Of a DNA stretch of 64,000 nt, positions 18,455 through 28,043 are shown one piece after another. Every line of letters starts with the position of its first letter. Position 1 is the first letter of the stretch. Below the pieces are notes generated by a model. The model saw only the letters and a list, made by a program, of their open reading frames with translations, had not been told where the DNA came from and searched no databases. Position numbers and translations under genes: made by a program. The DNA lies in the NCBI GenBank assembly GCA_022226955.1, contig CP092079.1, forward strand, positions 3,310,690 to 3,374,689. The letters run 5' to 3'. The DNA comes from Nitrospira sp. (GTDB taxonomy: Bacteria; Nitrospirota; Nitrospiria; Nitrospirales; Nitrospiraceae).

Positions 18455-19915
18455 TCAGGAAGCCCCTTGAGATTCTATTCCGAGCTTCGCCCAGCCGCCA
18501 CGAGCGGTCAGATCACGGAGGTCTCCGCTGAGCACAATGCGCTCGCGTACCAGCCCCGCCGCCGCCAGCAACATGGTCGAATCGATCTGCGGCGCGTCAT
18601 CGACAATCAGCACGTCGAACCGTACGCGGGCAAACAGCGGGTCGCTGGCAATCCGCGCCGGCGTCGAGATCACCAGGCGGCGGTTTTGGATGAACGCCTG
18701 GCGATTGGTATTTTCTTCCGCCGCCAGCAGTTCGCGAATCTTCTTCGTGCCGCCCAGTTTCGTGATGTCTTCTTTGAGATCGTCGAACTCCGGCCGCAAA
18801 TCTTTCGGAACGGCCGCCTCGGGCACCAACTCATCGATGCGGACTTTAGCGATCTCCAATTCCTTAGTCAGTTCGCGAATCTGCTGTTCGTAGAGCACCC
18901 GATATTGCTGAAGCGATTCAATATTCTTCCCGACGGTCTGCATGCCGAGCCGCCGCCAGAGAGGGAGGTTTTCGTACTCCGTCAAAATCGTGGTGACATC
19001 CTTGATCTTGGCCTGCAATTCGCTCAACTGGGTCAACAGTCTCCACTCCAGCAACCGAACTTCATCCAAATCCTTTTGCTTCTGCCCTTTATAGGCCAGC
19101 AGCGGGGTCAGTTCGCGAAACCGGTCGTACTTTCTCCGAAGCGACGCTTTATCGGCCCTGGACTTGGCGTAAAACTGATGCATCTGCGCCTCAAACCCAA
19201 GCTCATGGATAGAGATCCCGCTGGCTTGGGAGAGAATGCTCATTTCGTAGCGGCTAATCCATGTCTTGTATGTCAAGCCGCTGGCTTTCATGGCTTTCGC
19301 GATCGCCCCGACCATTTCATCGGACGAGCGATGATCCGGGCCGATGAGTAAAATCCGTTTGTTTGCCCGAATCAATTCAAGGACAAGACTCGCAACCTTC
19401 TGGCGGCGAAGCGATTGATCTTCAAGCCACATCGTGGTCAAGATCGCTGAAGACCCAGGGGCGGCTTGGCCGGGATCGCCGGATGATAGCAAGAGCGGGA
19501 CAAGCCGCTCTGACGGACCGAGATTGTAGGCGTCCGCCTGGCTGATCATATCGCGCAGTCTGGTTGCAATGGTGCCGAGATGGCCGGCTCGGTCGGGAAT
19601 AATCGTGGCCGAGAGGACTGCGGCTCCAATGGCATCCACCGTTTGCACCAGCGCCACACCATCGTGGCAACTCAGGACGACGCCCTCCGTTGCGTCCTGT
19701 TCATCCCCAGGGACGATGGATACCGGAAGATCGATTGATAGATGGCATCCGGCCGGAAGCAGAAACTCATATACGTGAAGCCCCCCCACTGAATGCCGCA
19801 GGGTACCTCTCGTAACCATCACGGGCGCATCGAGTCCGGCCTCGTTCGTCCGCTGGACTTCTCGGTCCAATCTTGTGGCGCAGGTCTCTAAACAGGCTCT
19901 GGCGGTCGGTTCCAT
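18455..19915 (-). CDS. SF1 helicase-like protein without Walker A
   Basis: A 486-residue protein resembling the UPF1/DNA2-like SF1 helicases. A Ia-like segment (RILLIGPDHRSSDEMV), a long charged coiled coil (about 260-380), a motif II-like FDVLIVDDAPQI and a motif III-like VLSGD appear in the right order. The Walker A motif (GPPGTGKT) that should precede motif Ia is absent. The second RecA-like domain is also missing at the C-terminus. ATP hydrolysis is doubtful; a structural or adaptor role is possible. ATG 19915 has an AGAGGAG site and is preferred over 19930. Confidence 0.55.
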   Translation of the reverse strand: MEPTARACLETCATRLDREVQRTNEAGLDAPVMVTRGTLRHSVGGLHVYEFLLPAGCHLSIDLPVSIVPGDEQDATEGVVLSCHDGVALVQTVDAIGAAVLSATIIPDRAGHLGTIATRLRDMISQADAYNLGPSERLVPLLLSSGDPGQAAPGSSAILTTMWLEDQSLRRQKVASLVLELIRANKRILLIGPDHRSSDEMVGAIAKAMKASGLTYKTWISRYEMSILSQASGISIHELGFEAQMHQFYAKSRADKASLRRKYDRFRELTPLLAYKGQKQKDLDEVRLLEWRLLTQLSELQAKIKDVTTILTEYENLPLWRRLGMQTVGKNIESLQQYRVLYEQQIRELTKELEIAKVRIDELVPEAAVPKDLRPEFDDLKEDITKLGGTKKIRELLAAEENTNRQAFIQNRRLVISTPARIASDPLFARVRFDVLIVDDAPQIDSTMLLAAAGLVRERIVLSGDLRDLTARGGWAKLGIESQGAS

Positions 19916-20010
19916 TCCGCTCCTCTGCACTCGTTACAACGCGGCCATGATATAGGTGCTCATCGGCACCTGTCCAGGTGATGAACAGGACCTGAAAACA
20001 GATTAGATCA

Positions 20011-20040
20011 TTGACTTTTCAACCCGATCCCCCGTATCCT
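20011..20040 (+). promoter_or_regulatory. Candidate sigma70 promoter of rplI-glyA-nrdR
   Basis: TTGACT at 20011-20016 and TATCCT at 20035-20040 are separated by 18 bp, placing a start site about 25 bases before rplI. The match is moderate, and no experiment supports it. Confidence 0.35.
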
Positions 20041-20071
20041 CACTTCCTTTCCAACAGAAGGAGCGAGGGGG

Positions 20072-20539
20072 ATGAAAGTCATTTTACAAGAAACAATGGA
20101 CGGGGTCGGCCACCTTGGCGACCTGCTTGATGTTCGAGACGGGTTTGCCAGAAACTTCCTCTTGCCTCGCAAGAAAGCCGTGTTGGCCGACAGCCGCAGC
20201 ATCAAGGCCTTCGAGCACGTAAAGCGCGTCGCCGCGGAGAAGGCGAAAAAAGAGAAGCTCGAAATCGAAGCCCACGCGAAGAAAGTCTCGGCCGTCACTG
20301 TTACCATTGAGGCGCAGGTCGGAAAAGACGACAAGATGTTCGGATCGGTGACCTCCAAAGACCTGGCCGAAGCTCTGGCCGCGCAAGGATTTACGATCGA
20401 CCGGCGCAAGATCCAGCTGGCCCAACCCATTAAGGAACTGGGGACCGTGACGGTGCCGATCAAGATGCCGCGAGAGGTCACTGCGACCGTGACCGTCCGC
20501 GTGGTGAAGAAACAAGAACCGGAAACCGCTGAAGCATAA
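20072..20539 (+). CDS. rplI: 50S ribosomal protein L9
   Basis: L9 binds 23S rRNA and bridges outwards from the large subunit. The 155-residue protein begins MKVILQETMDGVGHLGDLL, followed by the conserved GFARNFLLPRKKA segment, a central charged helix and a C-terminal domain ending in a short extension. A GGAGCGAGGGGG tract lies just before the ATG. It heads a cluster with glyA and nrdR, away from the usual rpsF-rpsR partners. Confidence 0.96.
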   Translation: MKVILQETMDGVGHLGDLLDVRDGFARNFLLPRKKAVLADSRSIKAFEHVKRVAAEKAKKEKLEIEAHAKKVSAVTVTIEAQVGKDDKMFGSVTSKDLAEALAAQGFTIDRRKIQLAQPIKELGTVTVPIKMPREVTATVTVRVVKKQEPETAEA

Positions 20540-20563
20540 ACGGCAATACGCCGTGGAGGGGTG

Positions 20564-21826
20564 ATGCGCGACGCGATCGGATCATTGGACGCCCTTAAAT
20601 CAACTGATCCCGATGTCTATGCCGCAATCGAAGCGGAAGAGGTCCGTCAACGCGACAAGCTCCTGCTGATCGCGTCGGAAAACTTCGCCAGCCCCGCCGT
20701 CTTAGCTGCCCAGGGCAGCCTCATGACGAACAAGTACGCTGAGGGCTACCCCGGCAAACGCTATTACGGTGGATGCCAGCACGTCGATACCGTCGAAGAA
20801 CTGGCTATTCAACGCGCCAAAGAGCTCTTCGGTGCCGAGCATGTGAACGTGCAGCCACACTCCGGCTCCTCCGCGAATATGGCAGCCTATCTCTCCGTCC
20901 TCAAACCGGGTGATACCATTCTCGGAATGGACCTGGCGCAGGGCGGGCATCTGACACATGGCAGCAAAGTCAGTTTTTCCGGCATGCTGTTCAAGGCCTT
21001 CTCCTACGGAGTTGACCGGCAGACCGAGACGATCGATTACGACGCGGTCCAAAAGTTAGCTGAAGAATGCCGCCCGCGCATGCTCGTCGTCGGAGCCAGC
21101 GCCTACGCCCGCGTGCTCGATTTCCCCAGATTCCAGCAAATCGCGAAAGCCGTCGGCGCGTACCTCATGGTGGACATCGCTCATATTGCCGGATTCGTCG
21201 CGACGGGACTGCATCCCAGTCCCGTTCCCTATGCGGACTTCGTCACGACCACGACGCATAAGACGATGCGCGGCCCACGGGCCGGCATCGTGATGTGCAA
21301 GGCAGAGCATGCCAAAGCCGTCGATAAAATCATCTTCCCCGGACTCCAGGGCGGCCCCTTGATGCACGTGATTGCCGCAAAAGCCGTGGCTCTCAAGGAA
21401 GCGCTCTCGCCCTCGTTCAAGAAATATCAGCAGCAAGTTCAGGCTAATGCCAAAGTGCTGGCCCAGGGACTCCTCGACCGCGGATACAAGATCGTCTCGG
21501 GAGGCACCGACACGCATCTTTTCTTGGTGAACCTCACCAACAAGGGCATCACCGGGAAAGAAGCCGACGCAGCGCTGGATGCGGCTGGAATCATCGTCAA
21601 TAAAAATGCGGTGCCCTACGATGAAAAGCCTCCGGCAGTGGCCAGCGGCATTCGCATCGGCGCTCCGATTGTCTCGACCCGGGGAATGCGGGAGGCCGAG
21701 ATGAAAGAGATCGTAGAGCTGGTCGACCGCGTGTTGCAAAACCGGCAGAATGCAGCCGTGTTGGAAGAGGTCCGCGTGCAAGCCAAGACGCTGTGCAACC
21801 GCTTCCCTATTTTCCACTCCTACTAG
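20564..21826 (+). CDS. glyA: Serine hydroxymethyltransferase
   Basis: Converts serine and tetrahydrofolate to glycine and methylene-tetrahydrofolate. The 420-residue length is standard. The PLP lysine lies in [13 protein letters not shown], and family motifs [22 protein letters not shown] and [11 protein letters not shown] are present. A GTG at 20561 is also in frame, but the GGAGG site at 20554-20558 is better spaced for ATG 20564. It follows rplI by 24 bp. Confidence 0.97.
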   Translation: MRDAIGSLDALKSTDPDVYAAIEAEEVRQRDKLLLIASENFASPAVLAAQGSLMTNKYAEGYPGKRYYGGCQHVDTVEELAIQRAKELFGAEHVNVQPHSGSSANMAAYLSVLKPGDTILGMDLAQGGHLTHGSKVSFSGMLFKAFSYGVDRQTETIDYDAVQKLAEECRPRMLVVGASAYARVLDFPRFQQIAKAVGAYLMVDIAHIAGFVATGLHPSPVPYADFVTTTTHKTMRGPRAGIVMCKAEHAKAVDKIIFPGLQGGPLMHVIAAKAVALKEALSPSFKKYQQQVQANAKVLAQGLLDRGYKIVSGGTDTHLFLVNLTNKGITGKEADAALDAAGIIVNKNAVPYDEKPPAVASGIRIGAPIVSTRGMREAEMKEIVELVDRVLQNRQNAAVLEEVRVQAKTLCNRFPIFHSY

Positions 21827-21856
21827 CCCACACGTACAAGGGCGGAGTCGCCACTA

Positions 21857-22321
21857 GTGAAATGTCCGTTCTGCGACGAGCTCGAAGACAAGGTGGTGGA
21901 TTCGCGCATGGCGAAAGAGGGCGAAGTCATTCGCCGCCGCCGCGAGTGTCTCGGCTGCAAGCGCCGCTACACCACCTACGAGCGAGTTGAAGAAATCCTT
22001 CCGGTGGTCGTCAAGAAAGACGGACGGCGCGAATCGTTCGACCGTGCGAAAATCCTGTCCGGACTCAAGAAAGCCTGCGAAAAACGGCCGATCAGCACAG
22101 CAACGATTGAGGCCGTCACGGACCGGATCGAAAAACGGATCCAGGAAATGGGCGAGAGTGAAATTGAAAGTCGGATCGCCGGCGAAGAAGTCATGAAGGA
22201 GTTGCACCAACTCGATCAGGTCGCCTACGTCCGGTTCGCGTCGGTCTATCGCGAATTCAAGGACATCGATCAGTTCATGGACGAACTCAAGTCTCTGGCT
22301 CAACAGCGTCGGGAGCGGTGA
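21857..22321 (+). CDS. nrdR: Transcriptional repressor NrdR
   Basis: NrdR senses ATP/dATP and represses ribonucleotide reductase genes. The 154-residue protein begins with the zinc ribbon (MKCPFC ... [16 protein letters not shown]) followed by an ATP-cone domain starting [13 protein letters not shown]. The start codon is GTG. It is 30 bp downstream of glyA, a common neighbour in many bacteria. Confidence 0.96.
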   Translation: MKCPFCDELEDKVVDSRMAKEGEVIRRRRECLGCKRRYTTYERVEEILPVVVKKDGRRESFDRAKILSGLKKACEKRPISTATIEAVTDRIEKRIQEMGESEIESRIAGEEVMKELHQLDQVAYVRFASVYREFKDIDQFMDELKSLAQQRRER

Positions 22322-22433
22322 CAGCGGCGCGTCTCAGCCCTCTCACCGGCCTCCTACTCCTTCTGCTCTCTCTCCCGATGTTTCAGCCTGGCAAGCACTC
22401 GTAACGTATCAACCAGGTCGGGTTTAAAGACGC

Positions 22434-23543
22434 ATGGCCACCACGAAAGCCGACTCCACAAAAATTCACCGCACGTCGTCAAAAGTCGGCGCAACCAATG
22501 TCGCGATCATCGGCGCCGGGCGCGGAGGAACCGCGCTCATAGAAATCTTTGCGAATGACCCGCTGGTCCAAATCGTAGGAATCGCCGACGTCAGCGCGCA
22601 AGCCCCCGGCGTCACACTCGCGAAACAGCTTCAGATTCCCGTCACACGGGACTACCGCAAACTTCTGGCGATGGAACAGGTTGACCTCGTGATCGACGTA
22701 TCCGGCGATGCCGAGGTCTGGCAGTTCTTGCAAGACTTTCACCGAATGGGCGTCACCATCATCGGCGGGGCCAGCGCGAAGTTCATGTGGGAACTCATCG
22801 GCGCGCGCATCCGCGCAACTGCGGAAATCGAAAACACGCTCAATAAATATCAGTCGCTGTACCGGCTATATGTCAAGGAAACCGGCACGGCGGTCACTGA
22901 AGAACGAACGCGCATCGCTTGCGAAATCCATGACGGTCTGGTCCAGAGCCTCGCCGGCGTCAATTTTAAGCTCGACTTATGCCAGCAGCTCGTACGCAAG
23001 GACCCCAAGGCCAGCCTCGTCACACTCAAAGAAAGCAAGGCGCAGCTGAAACTGGCGATTCAAGAAGCCCGTCAAGTTATCTTCAATTTGCGTCCGCTCC
23101 ATTACGACAAAATGGAGCTGATTCCCGCGCTGACCAACTACCTCAAGTCCTACGAGACTCAGGCGCGCATCAAAGCCCGCTTCACTGTAACCGGGGACGA
23201 ACAGATCCTCTTTCCCCGCACGAAGATTTTCCTGTTCAGGATCATTCAGGAAGCCTTGAGCAACGTCCAAAAACATGCCAAGGCCAGTCGTGTGTCGATC
23301 CAGCTGGAGATCAATCTCGAAATGCTGCGCGTGACCATTTCAGATAACGGCATCGGTTTTGATATGGATGCCGTCCTGCGCGACCCCGACAAATGGGATC
23401 ATTTCGGCATTCGCGGCATTATCGAGCGGGCGAAACTTGTCGGCGGCGAGGGGCATATCGATTCCAAGCAGGGGCGTGGCACGACGATCACCGTCGAAGT
23501 CCCCCTCACAAACAAGGAGACGAGCGAACATGGACAAGATTAA
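22434..23543 (+). CDS. Rossmann-fold (NAD-binding-like) NarX-type sensor kinase
   Basis: A soluble 369-residue kinase with an unusual input domain. Residues 20-125 form a dinucleotide-binding-like fold: VAIIGAGRGG (27-32 glycine loop), then VGIADV at the end of a second strand and VDLVIDVSGD later, as in Gfo/Idh and homoserine-dehydrogenase-like proteins. After a short linker comes a HisKA_3 domain with EIHDGLVQSL (H166) and an ATPase domain with NVQKHAKA, DNGIGFD and GIRGIIERA. It may sense NAD(P)(H) or a bound metabolite. It overlaps the regulator gene by 14 bp. Confidence 0.8.
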   Translation: MATTKADSTKIHRTSSKVGATNVAIIGAGRGGTALIEIFANDPLVQIVGIADVSAQAPGVTLAKQLQIPVTRDYRKLLAMEQVDLVIDVSGDAEVWQFLQDFHRMGVTIIGGASAKFMWELIGARIRATAEIENTLNKYQSLYRLYVKETGTAVTEERTRIACEIHDGLVQSLAGVNFKLDLCQQLVRKDPKASLVTLKESKAQLKLAIQEARQVIFNLRPLHYDKMELIPALTNYLKSYETQARIKARFTVTGDEQILFPRTKIFLFRIIQEALSNVQKHAKASRVSIQLEINLEMLRVTISDNGIGFDMDAVLRDPDKWDHFGIRGIIERAKLVGGEGHIDSKQGRGTTITVEVPLTNKETSEHGQD

Positions 23544-24201
23544 GGTCCTCATTGCCGACGACCACCGTGTCGTTCGAGAAGGGCTCGCGGCCATTCTCAA
23601 GACCAAGGAGGATCTACACATCGTCGGCGAAGCACAAGACGGAATGGAAGCTGTCGAAAAAGCCAACGCGCTGGTCCCCGATGTCATTCTCATGGATGTG
23701 AGCATGCCCCGCATGGGCGGTATCGAAGCCACCAGGCAGATCAAACGCGAATTCCCGCATATCGGAATTGTCGCGCTGACAATGTACGAGGAACAGCAGT
23801 ACATTTTCGATCTCGTTCGAGCCGGCGCCACCGGATATCTGCTGAAAGACTCCGAATCTTCACAAATCGTCGCCGCAATTCGAGCCATCTACCGAGGCGA
23901 GTCATTAATCCACCCGTCCGTCGCCAGCAAGATTCTCGCGGAATTTTCACTCATGGCTCAAAAGAAGGGTAAAAAACCAGGCTGGGTGGAGCATGACCTC
24001 ACTGAACGTGAAATCACCGTGCTCCGCTTGGTTGCCGATGGAAAAACCAATAAAGAAATCGCCAACGCATTGGATTTGAGTGAAAAGACCGTAAAAAATC
24101 ATGTGCGCAACATTTTCCATAAACTACAGGTCTATGATCGAACCCAGGCAGCCATCCTTGCAATCAGAAAAGGATTGATTGAACTAGATCCACGACCTTG
24201 A
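23530..24201 (+). CDS. NarL/LuxR-family response regulator
   Basis: A 223-residue regulator with a receiver domain (phospho-acceptor Asp in VILMDVSMPRMGG, Lys in GYLLKDSES) and a LuxR-type helix-turn-helix (LTEREITVLRLVADGKTNK, then ALDLSEKTVKNHVRNIF). ATG 23530 has an AAGGAG site inside the end of the kinase gene; an open frame back to 23359 is not used. It is the cognate partner of the upstream kinase. The putative end of the Tn7-like element lies only 14 bases past its stop, so its 3' end may be the element's attachment target. Confidence 0.92.
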   Translation: MDKIKVLIADDHRVVREGLAAILKTKEDLHIVGEAQDGMEAVEKANALVPDVILMDVSMPRMGGIEATRQIKREFPHIGIVALTMYEEQQYIFDLVRAGATGYLLKDSESSQIVAAIRAIYRGESLIHPSVASKILAEFSLMAQKKGKKPGWVEHDLTEREITVLRLVADGKTNKEIANALDLSEKTVKNHVRNIFHKLQVYDRTQAAILAIRKGLIELDPRP

Positions 24202-24220
24202 ACGATCTGGTTTATGACAA

Positions 24221-24272
24221 AATTTAAGGAAACTATTCTAAATTAAGGAAACTTCTTAAAATTAGGGAAACT
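24221..24272 (+). repeat. Three 14-bp repeats at 19-bp period (transposon end)
   Basis: AATTTAAGGAAACT (24221-24234), AAATTAAGGAAACT (24240-24253) and AAATTAGGGAAACT (24259-24272) start exactly 19 bp apart. They lie between the response regulator and the XRE gene, where TnsB-binding sites of a Tn7-like end are expected. They may also act as operators for the tns genes. I saw no further copy in the intergenic regions of the window. Confidence 0.7.
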
Positions 24273-24390
24273 TTTACTATCCTGCGGACTCTACCTGTCT
24301 TTTCCGCCACTAGATCTTCTCGATAATCTCTGTAAAAGGTCTTGTACAGCCACGGCTTCCGCCGCACAGAAGTATATTTGCTGCCTTGCT

Positions 24391-24861
24391 ATGCCAGAAA
24401 TTCGTCGCACGTTTGGTAAATATCTCCGAGAACTTCGACAAAGCCGAAGCCTCGGTCTCCGAGAAGTGTCCCGCCAGGTGATCCGACAACCAGGCGCCCG
24501 TGGCCTTTCACCTGCCTACCTGAGTCTCATAGAGCGCGGACATGTTGAAATTCCCCAACAGCATATTCTTCGTCACCTCAGCGTGGTTCTTGGAGTTGAC
24601 GACAATCTGTTCGCCGCGATCGCCCAGGGGCTACGAATCGTAACTCTGTCAGATCTTCTAGAACAGTCATCGCTACATCATGCAATCCTAGTCGAGTTGC
24701 GATCTGGGACTGCCCGATACCCCGCAATCATTTCAGCTATTATCGAAATACTTCAGGCGTCTCCAGGGGGATTCCAGGGATTGCGCGCCATTCATTTTCA
24801 GGAAGGCAAGGTCGATGGGTTCTTATCCTTCGATCCGAAGTTGAGGCGCCGCCGCCGTTAA
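24391..24861 (+). CDS. XRE-family helix-turn-helix regulator
   Basis: A 156-residue protein with an XRE/Cro HTH at about residues 8-68 (FGKYLRELRQSRSLGLREVS, then LSPAYLSLIERGHVEIPQQ). The remainder is helical and ends in a run of arginines. It sits between the transposon end repeats and tnsA and probably regulates the transposition genes. No toxin partner is next to it. Confidence 0.8.
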   Translation: MPEIRRTFGKYLRELRQSRSLGLREVSRQVIRQPGARGLSPAYLSLIERGHVEIPQQHILRHLSVVLGVDDNLFAAIAQGLRIVTLSDLLEQSSLHHAILVELRSGTARYPAIISAIIEILQASPGGFQGLRAIHFQEGKVDGFLSFDPKLRRRRR

Positions 24862-24950
24862 CAGCAAAACTCACGAACTGAGCTGGGACCTCTTGACTTC
24901 TGAGTGTTTAATTCTATAAACAGTTAGTACTTTATAGAAAGATTCCGCGG

Positions 24951-25814
24951 ATGAGATTAAAAGTCCACATAACGCAGGAACTCATCGACAAATTCCTTCG
25001 CCAGGGCCGAGGGCAAGGAGAGCTTGGGCGCTATTTTCCATGGTGGACCGTTTTTGATATCGCTTCCAAAGGATTGCGGACACGGGTCCGAGGCATCAAG
25101 ACAGGGCGGACGCATCATTTCCTGAGCCTCCTTGAACTAACGTTTTTCTTCCTGGCCGAGTTTAGCGATTCAGTGCTCGATATCCGCGAGCAGTATCCGC
25201 TCCTGCCCCAAACCGAGACCCTCGCCATAGCAAGTCAGTTAGGCATTAAACACTCTGTCGACCGCCTCACACACTTTCCCATAGTCATGACCACCGATTT
25301 CCTCCTCACCGTGCGACACGGCGCTGCAGATGTTCTCCAAGCCTGGTCTGTAAAATACCTCAAAGACCTTCGCAATCGACGCACACTTGATAAAGAAGAA
25401 GTGCAACGACGGTGGTGGGAGTCCAAACATATTCCCTGGAAGCTCTTTACTGAGAAGGATGTGACGCCAGCCCAGGCGCATAACGTTCGGTTTCTCTTCC
25501 CATATAAGAAGTCGCGTGCCCTCAAAGGAATACCGAGAGACATCATTCGCCATGTCTCGGATTATCTCCAAGATAATGTTCGTCCGAATGTGCTTCTGAG
25601 GGACCTGTGTGCCGACTATGAACAACGCTACACGGTTGAGAAAGGAACCGGGCTTCTTGTCGCCCGGCATTTGTTGGCTAATGGACAATGGCCTATCGAC
25701 ATTTCGCAAAAACTCTCTCCTCATGAACCGTTGCGATTCCGCCCTCAACCTCTAATGTCCGGGAGACTGCTTCCCCATGGAGCTTCTCAACAATTCATTA
25801 CTAGCTTGGCGTGA
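24951..25814 (+). CDS. tnsA: TnsA-type transposon endonuclease
   Basis: TnsA cuts the 5' ends of the element during cut-and-paste transposition. The 287-residue protein has the TnsA order: basic N-terminus with GRYFPWWTVFDIASKGLRTR, catalytic Glu62 in LSLLELTFFF, DIREQYPLLP, Asp116 in VMTTDFLLTV, Lys135 in AWSVKYLKDL, and a C-terminal winged-helix part (about 170-270). Presence of TnsA separates this element from Tn5053/Tn402-like ones. Its end overlaps the start of tnsB by 38 bp. Confidence 0.92.
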   Translation: MRLKVHITQELIDKFLRQGRGQGELGRYFPWWTVFDIASKGLRTRVRGIKTGRTHHFLSLLELTFFFLAEFSDSVLDIREQYPLLPQTETLAIASQLGIKHSVDRLTHFPIVMTTDFLLTVRHGAADVLQAWSVKYLKDLRNRRTLDKEEVQRRWWESKHIPWKLFTEKDVTPAQAHNVRFLFPYKKSRALKGIPRDIIRHVSDYLQDNVRPNVLLRDLCADYEQRYTVEKGTGLLVARHLLANGQWPIDISQKLSPHEPLRFRPQPLMSGRLLPHGASQQFITSLA

Positions 25815-27927
25815 TCCGTCCAACATCGAGGAGGTGCAGTCGATCGAGCGGATCCTCTACTTCGCCTCTAACGGTGAAGAGGCTTGGATGATCAATCTGA
25901 GCAAGAAGAAAGGATTGCCCCATTCTCGTCCCATGGCTCAAGTCCGCACGGCCATCCAGACCGGTGAGGCGACGATCGTCACCGAGGACCCTTACGCATA
26001 CCTTCGGACAAGTGATGCAGAGCTTTCACACGAGAAGTGCCAGGTGCGGGACCATTTGCATGCCATCCTTGGTCCGTATTTGGAGACCTATAGGGAGGCC
26101 CTGCTGCAGAAGTCCCGCCGCGGGGCGATTATTTTGAAGATCACGCAGGAAACGAACTGGAAGAAAAAGAAGATTTACAAGTATCTGCGACGCTATTGGC
26201 AATCCGGTCAACTCCGCAATGCCTTTTTACCTGACTGGCACCTGCGGGGTGGGAAAAACGTCACGAAAACGTGCACGCAGGGTAAGAAGCGAGGACGGCC
26301 CAAGCAGGTCGTCCAAACGAATCGAACAACCGTGGTCGGAATCAACGTCGATAAGGACATGTATCAACGTCTCAAACGAGGGGTCGATGACTGGTATCTC
26401 AAGACCGATCTCTCCTTCGCGGCTGCCTTTCACAAGATTACGACCACCCAATTCATTGACGGACTCGAGTTTGTGAATGGTGTTTGGGTCCCACGGCCGT
26501 GGTCATCCGACAGACTGCCGACACAACGCCAAGCCTGGTACGTCTATGAAAAGGAGTTTCTTCATAAACCGGAGGCGCGTAAGCGCAAAATTGGTTCCCA
26601 TCGCTGGAATCTCGAAGAACGTGAACTTACCGGGGATACCGCGACCTTGGCACCCTGGCCCGGTAGTTTGTACCAAATTGATGCCACGGTTGGGGATATT
26701 TACTTGCGGAGCCAATTAGATCTGAATCGGATCATTGGACGACCTGTCATTTACTTAGTGGTCGATGTCTTTAGCCGCATGATTGTCGGATTCGCCGTAT
26801 TGATGGAAGGACCCAGCTGGATGGGCGCACTGCAGGCTCTGGAAAGCGCCTTCATGGACAAAGTGGCCTTCTGTAAATCCTTGGGGGTCGATATCCAGCC
26901 GGGCGCTTGGCCTTCTGCTGGTCTTCCCGAGGCGATCACCGCGGATAATGGGGAATTCTTGGGCTACAACGCTACCAGCCTGAACAGCCTTGATATCCTG
27001 CTGCATAACACGCCACCCTACCGCCCAGATTGGAAATTTCTCGTGGAGTGCTATTTCCGGACTGTGCAGGAGAAACTCCGCTGGGTCCCGGGTTATCTCC
27101 ATCCAACGCGAGAACGGGGAGACAAAGACACCCGCCTCGATGGTGTACTGACACTCAAAGATCTGCGCCAACTGCTGATTTGGTGCATTATCCAGTACAA
27201 CAACCACCGCTTGTTGGAGAACTATCCCGTCACCAAATGCATGATCCGCGACGATCTCGATCTCTATCCATCGGAGATCTGGCGTTGGGGCCTAAGCGCC
27301 AATAGTTCTCGGCTTCGCTGGGAAGACCCCAAGCAAATTCACGCTATTCTGCTCCCTCGCAGCAAAGCGAGAGTCACGCGCCACGGCCTGAAGTTCAAGA
27401 ATCTGTACTACTCCTGTGAAACCGCTCGGAACGCCCACTGGTTTTCCCAGGCGTCGGCAAAAGAATGGGATGTGGAAGTCTCCTATGATCCACGGAGCCC
27501 CGAGGTGCTCTATCTTGTGAAAGAGGACGACAGGATGGAGGCGTGCACACTGTTGGACCGGATGCATGAAGACACATTTCGCAGCCATGACTGGTATGAG
27601 GTCGAAGACTACCTCGCGATGCGGGCAATGAAACAATCCGAGGCTAAACTCACGGAAGTGCATCGAGCCGTCGTCCCGCGGACCATGCAGGAAGCGATAG
27701 TCCGCGCAGCCCAGGAGAATCTGAAAGAAGTGCAGGTACCACAGAGCAAACGGGCAGCCCTACAGGGCGTCAAAGACAACAAGCGGACGGAGCGCGAGTA
27801 TGAGCGCGCTCTGGCCACTGGCCAAGACCCCGTCGCACCTACTGTGGAGGAGGACGCAGAAGAATACATTGGCATCGATGAACCGGCCGAGTTGCTGCGC
27901 ACGGCCGCCGTAGTGAGGACAGCATGA
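25777..27927 (+). CDS. tnsB: TnsB-type DDE transposase
   Basis: TnsB binds the end repeats and performs the 3' cleavage and strand transfer. The 716-residue protein has N-terminal DNA-binding helices, then a retroviral-integrase-like core with Asp302 (YQIDATVGDIY), Asp390 (AITADNGEFLG) and Glu424 (LVECYFRTVQEKL), spaced 88 and 34 residues. A Mu-type beta-barrel follows, and the C-terminal tail (about 600-716) is charged and should contact TnsC. It starts inside tnsA. Confidence 0.94.
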   Translation: MELLNNSLLAWRDPSNIEEVQSIERILYFASNGEEAWMINLSKKKGLPHSRPMAQVRTAIQTGEATIVTEDPYAYLRTSDAELSHEKCQVRDHLHAILGPYLETYREALLQKSRRGAIILKITQETNWKKKKIYKYLRRYWQSGQLRNAFLPDWHLRGGKNVTKTCTQGKKRGRPKQVVQTNRTTVVGINVDKDMYQRLKRGVDDWYLKTDLSFAAAFHKITTTQFIDGLEFVNGVWVPRPWSSDRLPTQRQAWYVYEKEFLHKPEARKRKIGSHRWNLEERELTGDTATLAPWPGSLYQIDATVGDIYLRSQLDLNRIIGRPVIYLVVDVFSRMIVGFAVLMEGPSWMGALQALESAFMDKVAFCKSLGVDIQPGAWPSAGLPEAITADNGEFLGYNATSLNSLDILLHNTPPYRPDWKFLVECYFRTVQEKLRWVPGYLHPTRERGDKDTRLDGVLTLKDLRQLLIWCIIQYNNHRLLENYPVTKCMIRDDLDLYPSEIWRWGLSANSSRLRWEDPKQIHAILLPRSKARVTRHGLKFKNLYYSCETARNAHWFSQASAKEWDVEVSYDPRSPEVLYLVKEDDRMEACTLLDRMHEDTFRSHDWYEVEDYLAMRAMKQSEAKLTEVHRAVVPRTMQEAIVRAAQENLKEVQVPQSKRAALQGVKDNKRTEREYERALATGQDPVAPTVEEDAEEYIGIDEPAELLRTAAVVRTA

Positions 27928-28043
27928 ACGTGCACTTACATCAATTTCCTCTAGGACTCCCGTGAGTGTTGAGTCTCAATGGCTCAGACTCGCAAGCGCT
28001 TTGCAGAGGGACACGCCTCACACTCTCATACTAGGAGGAAGCC

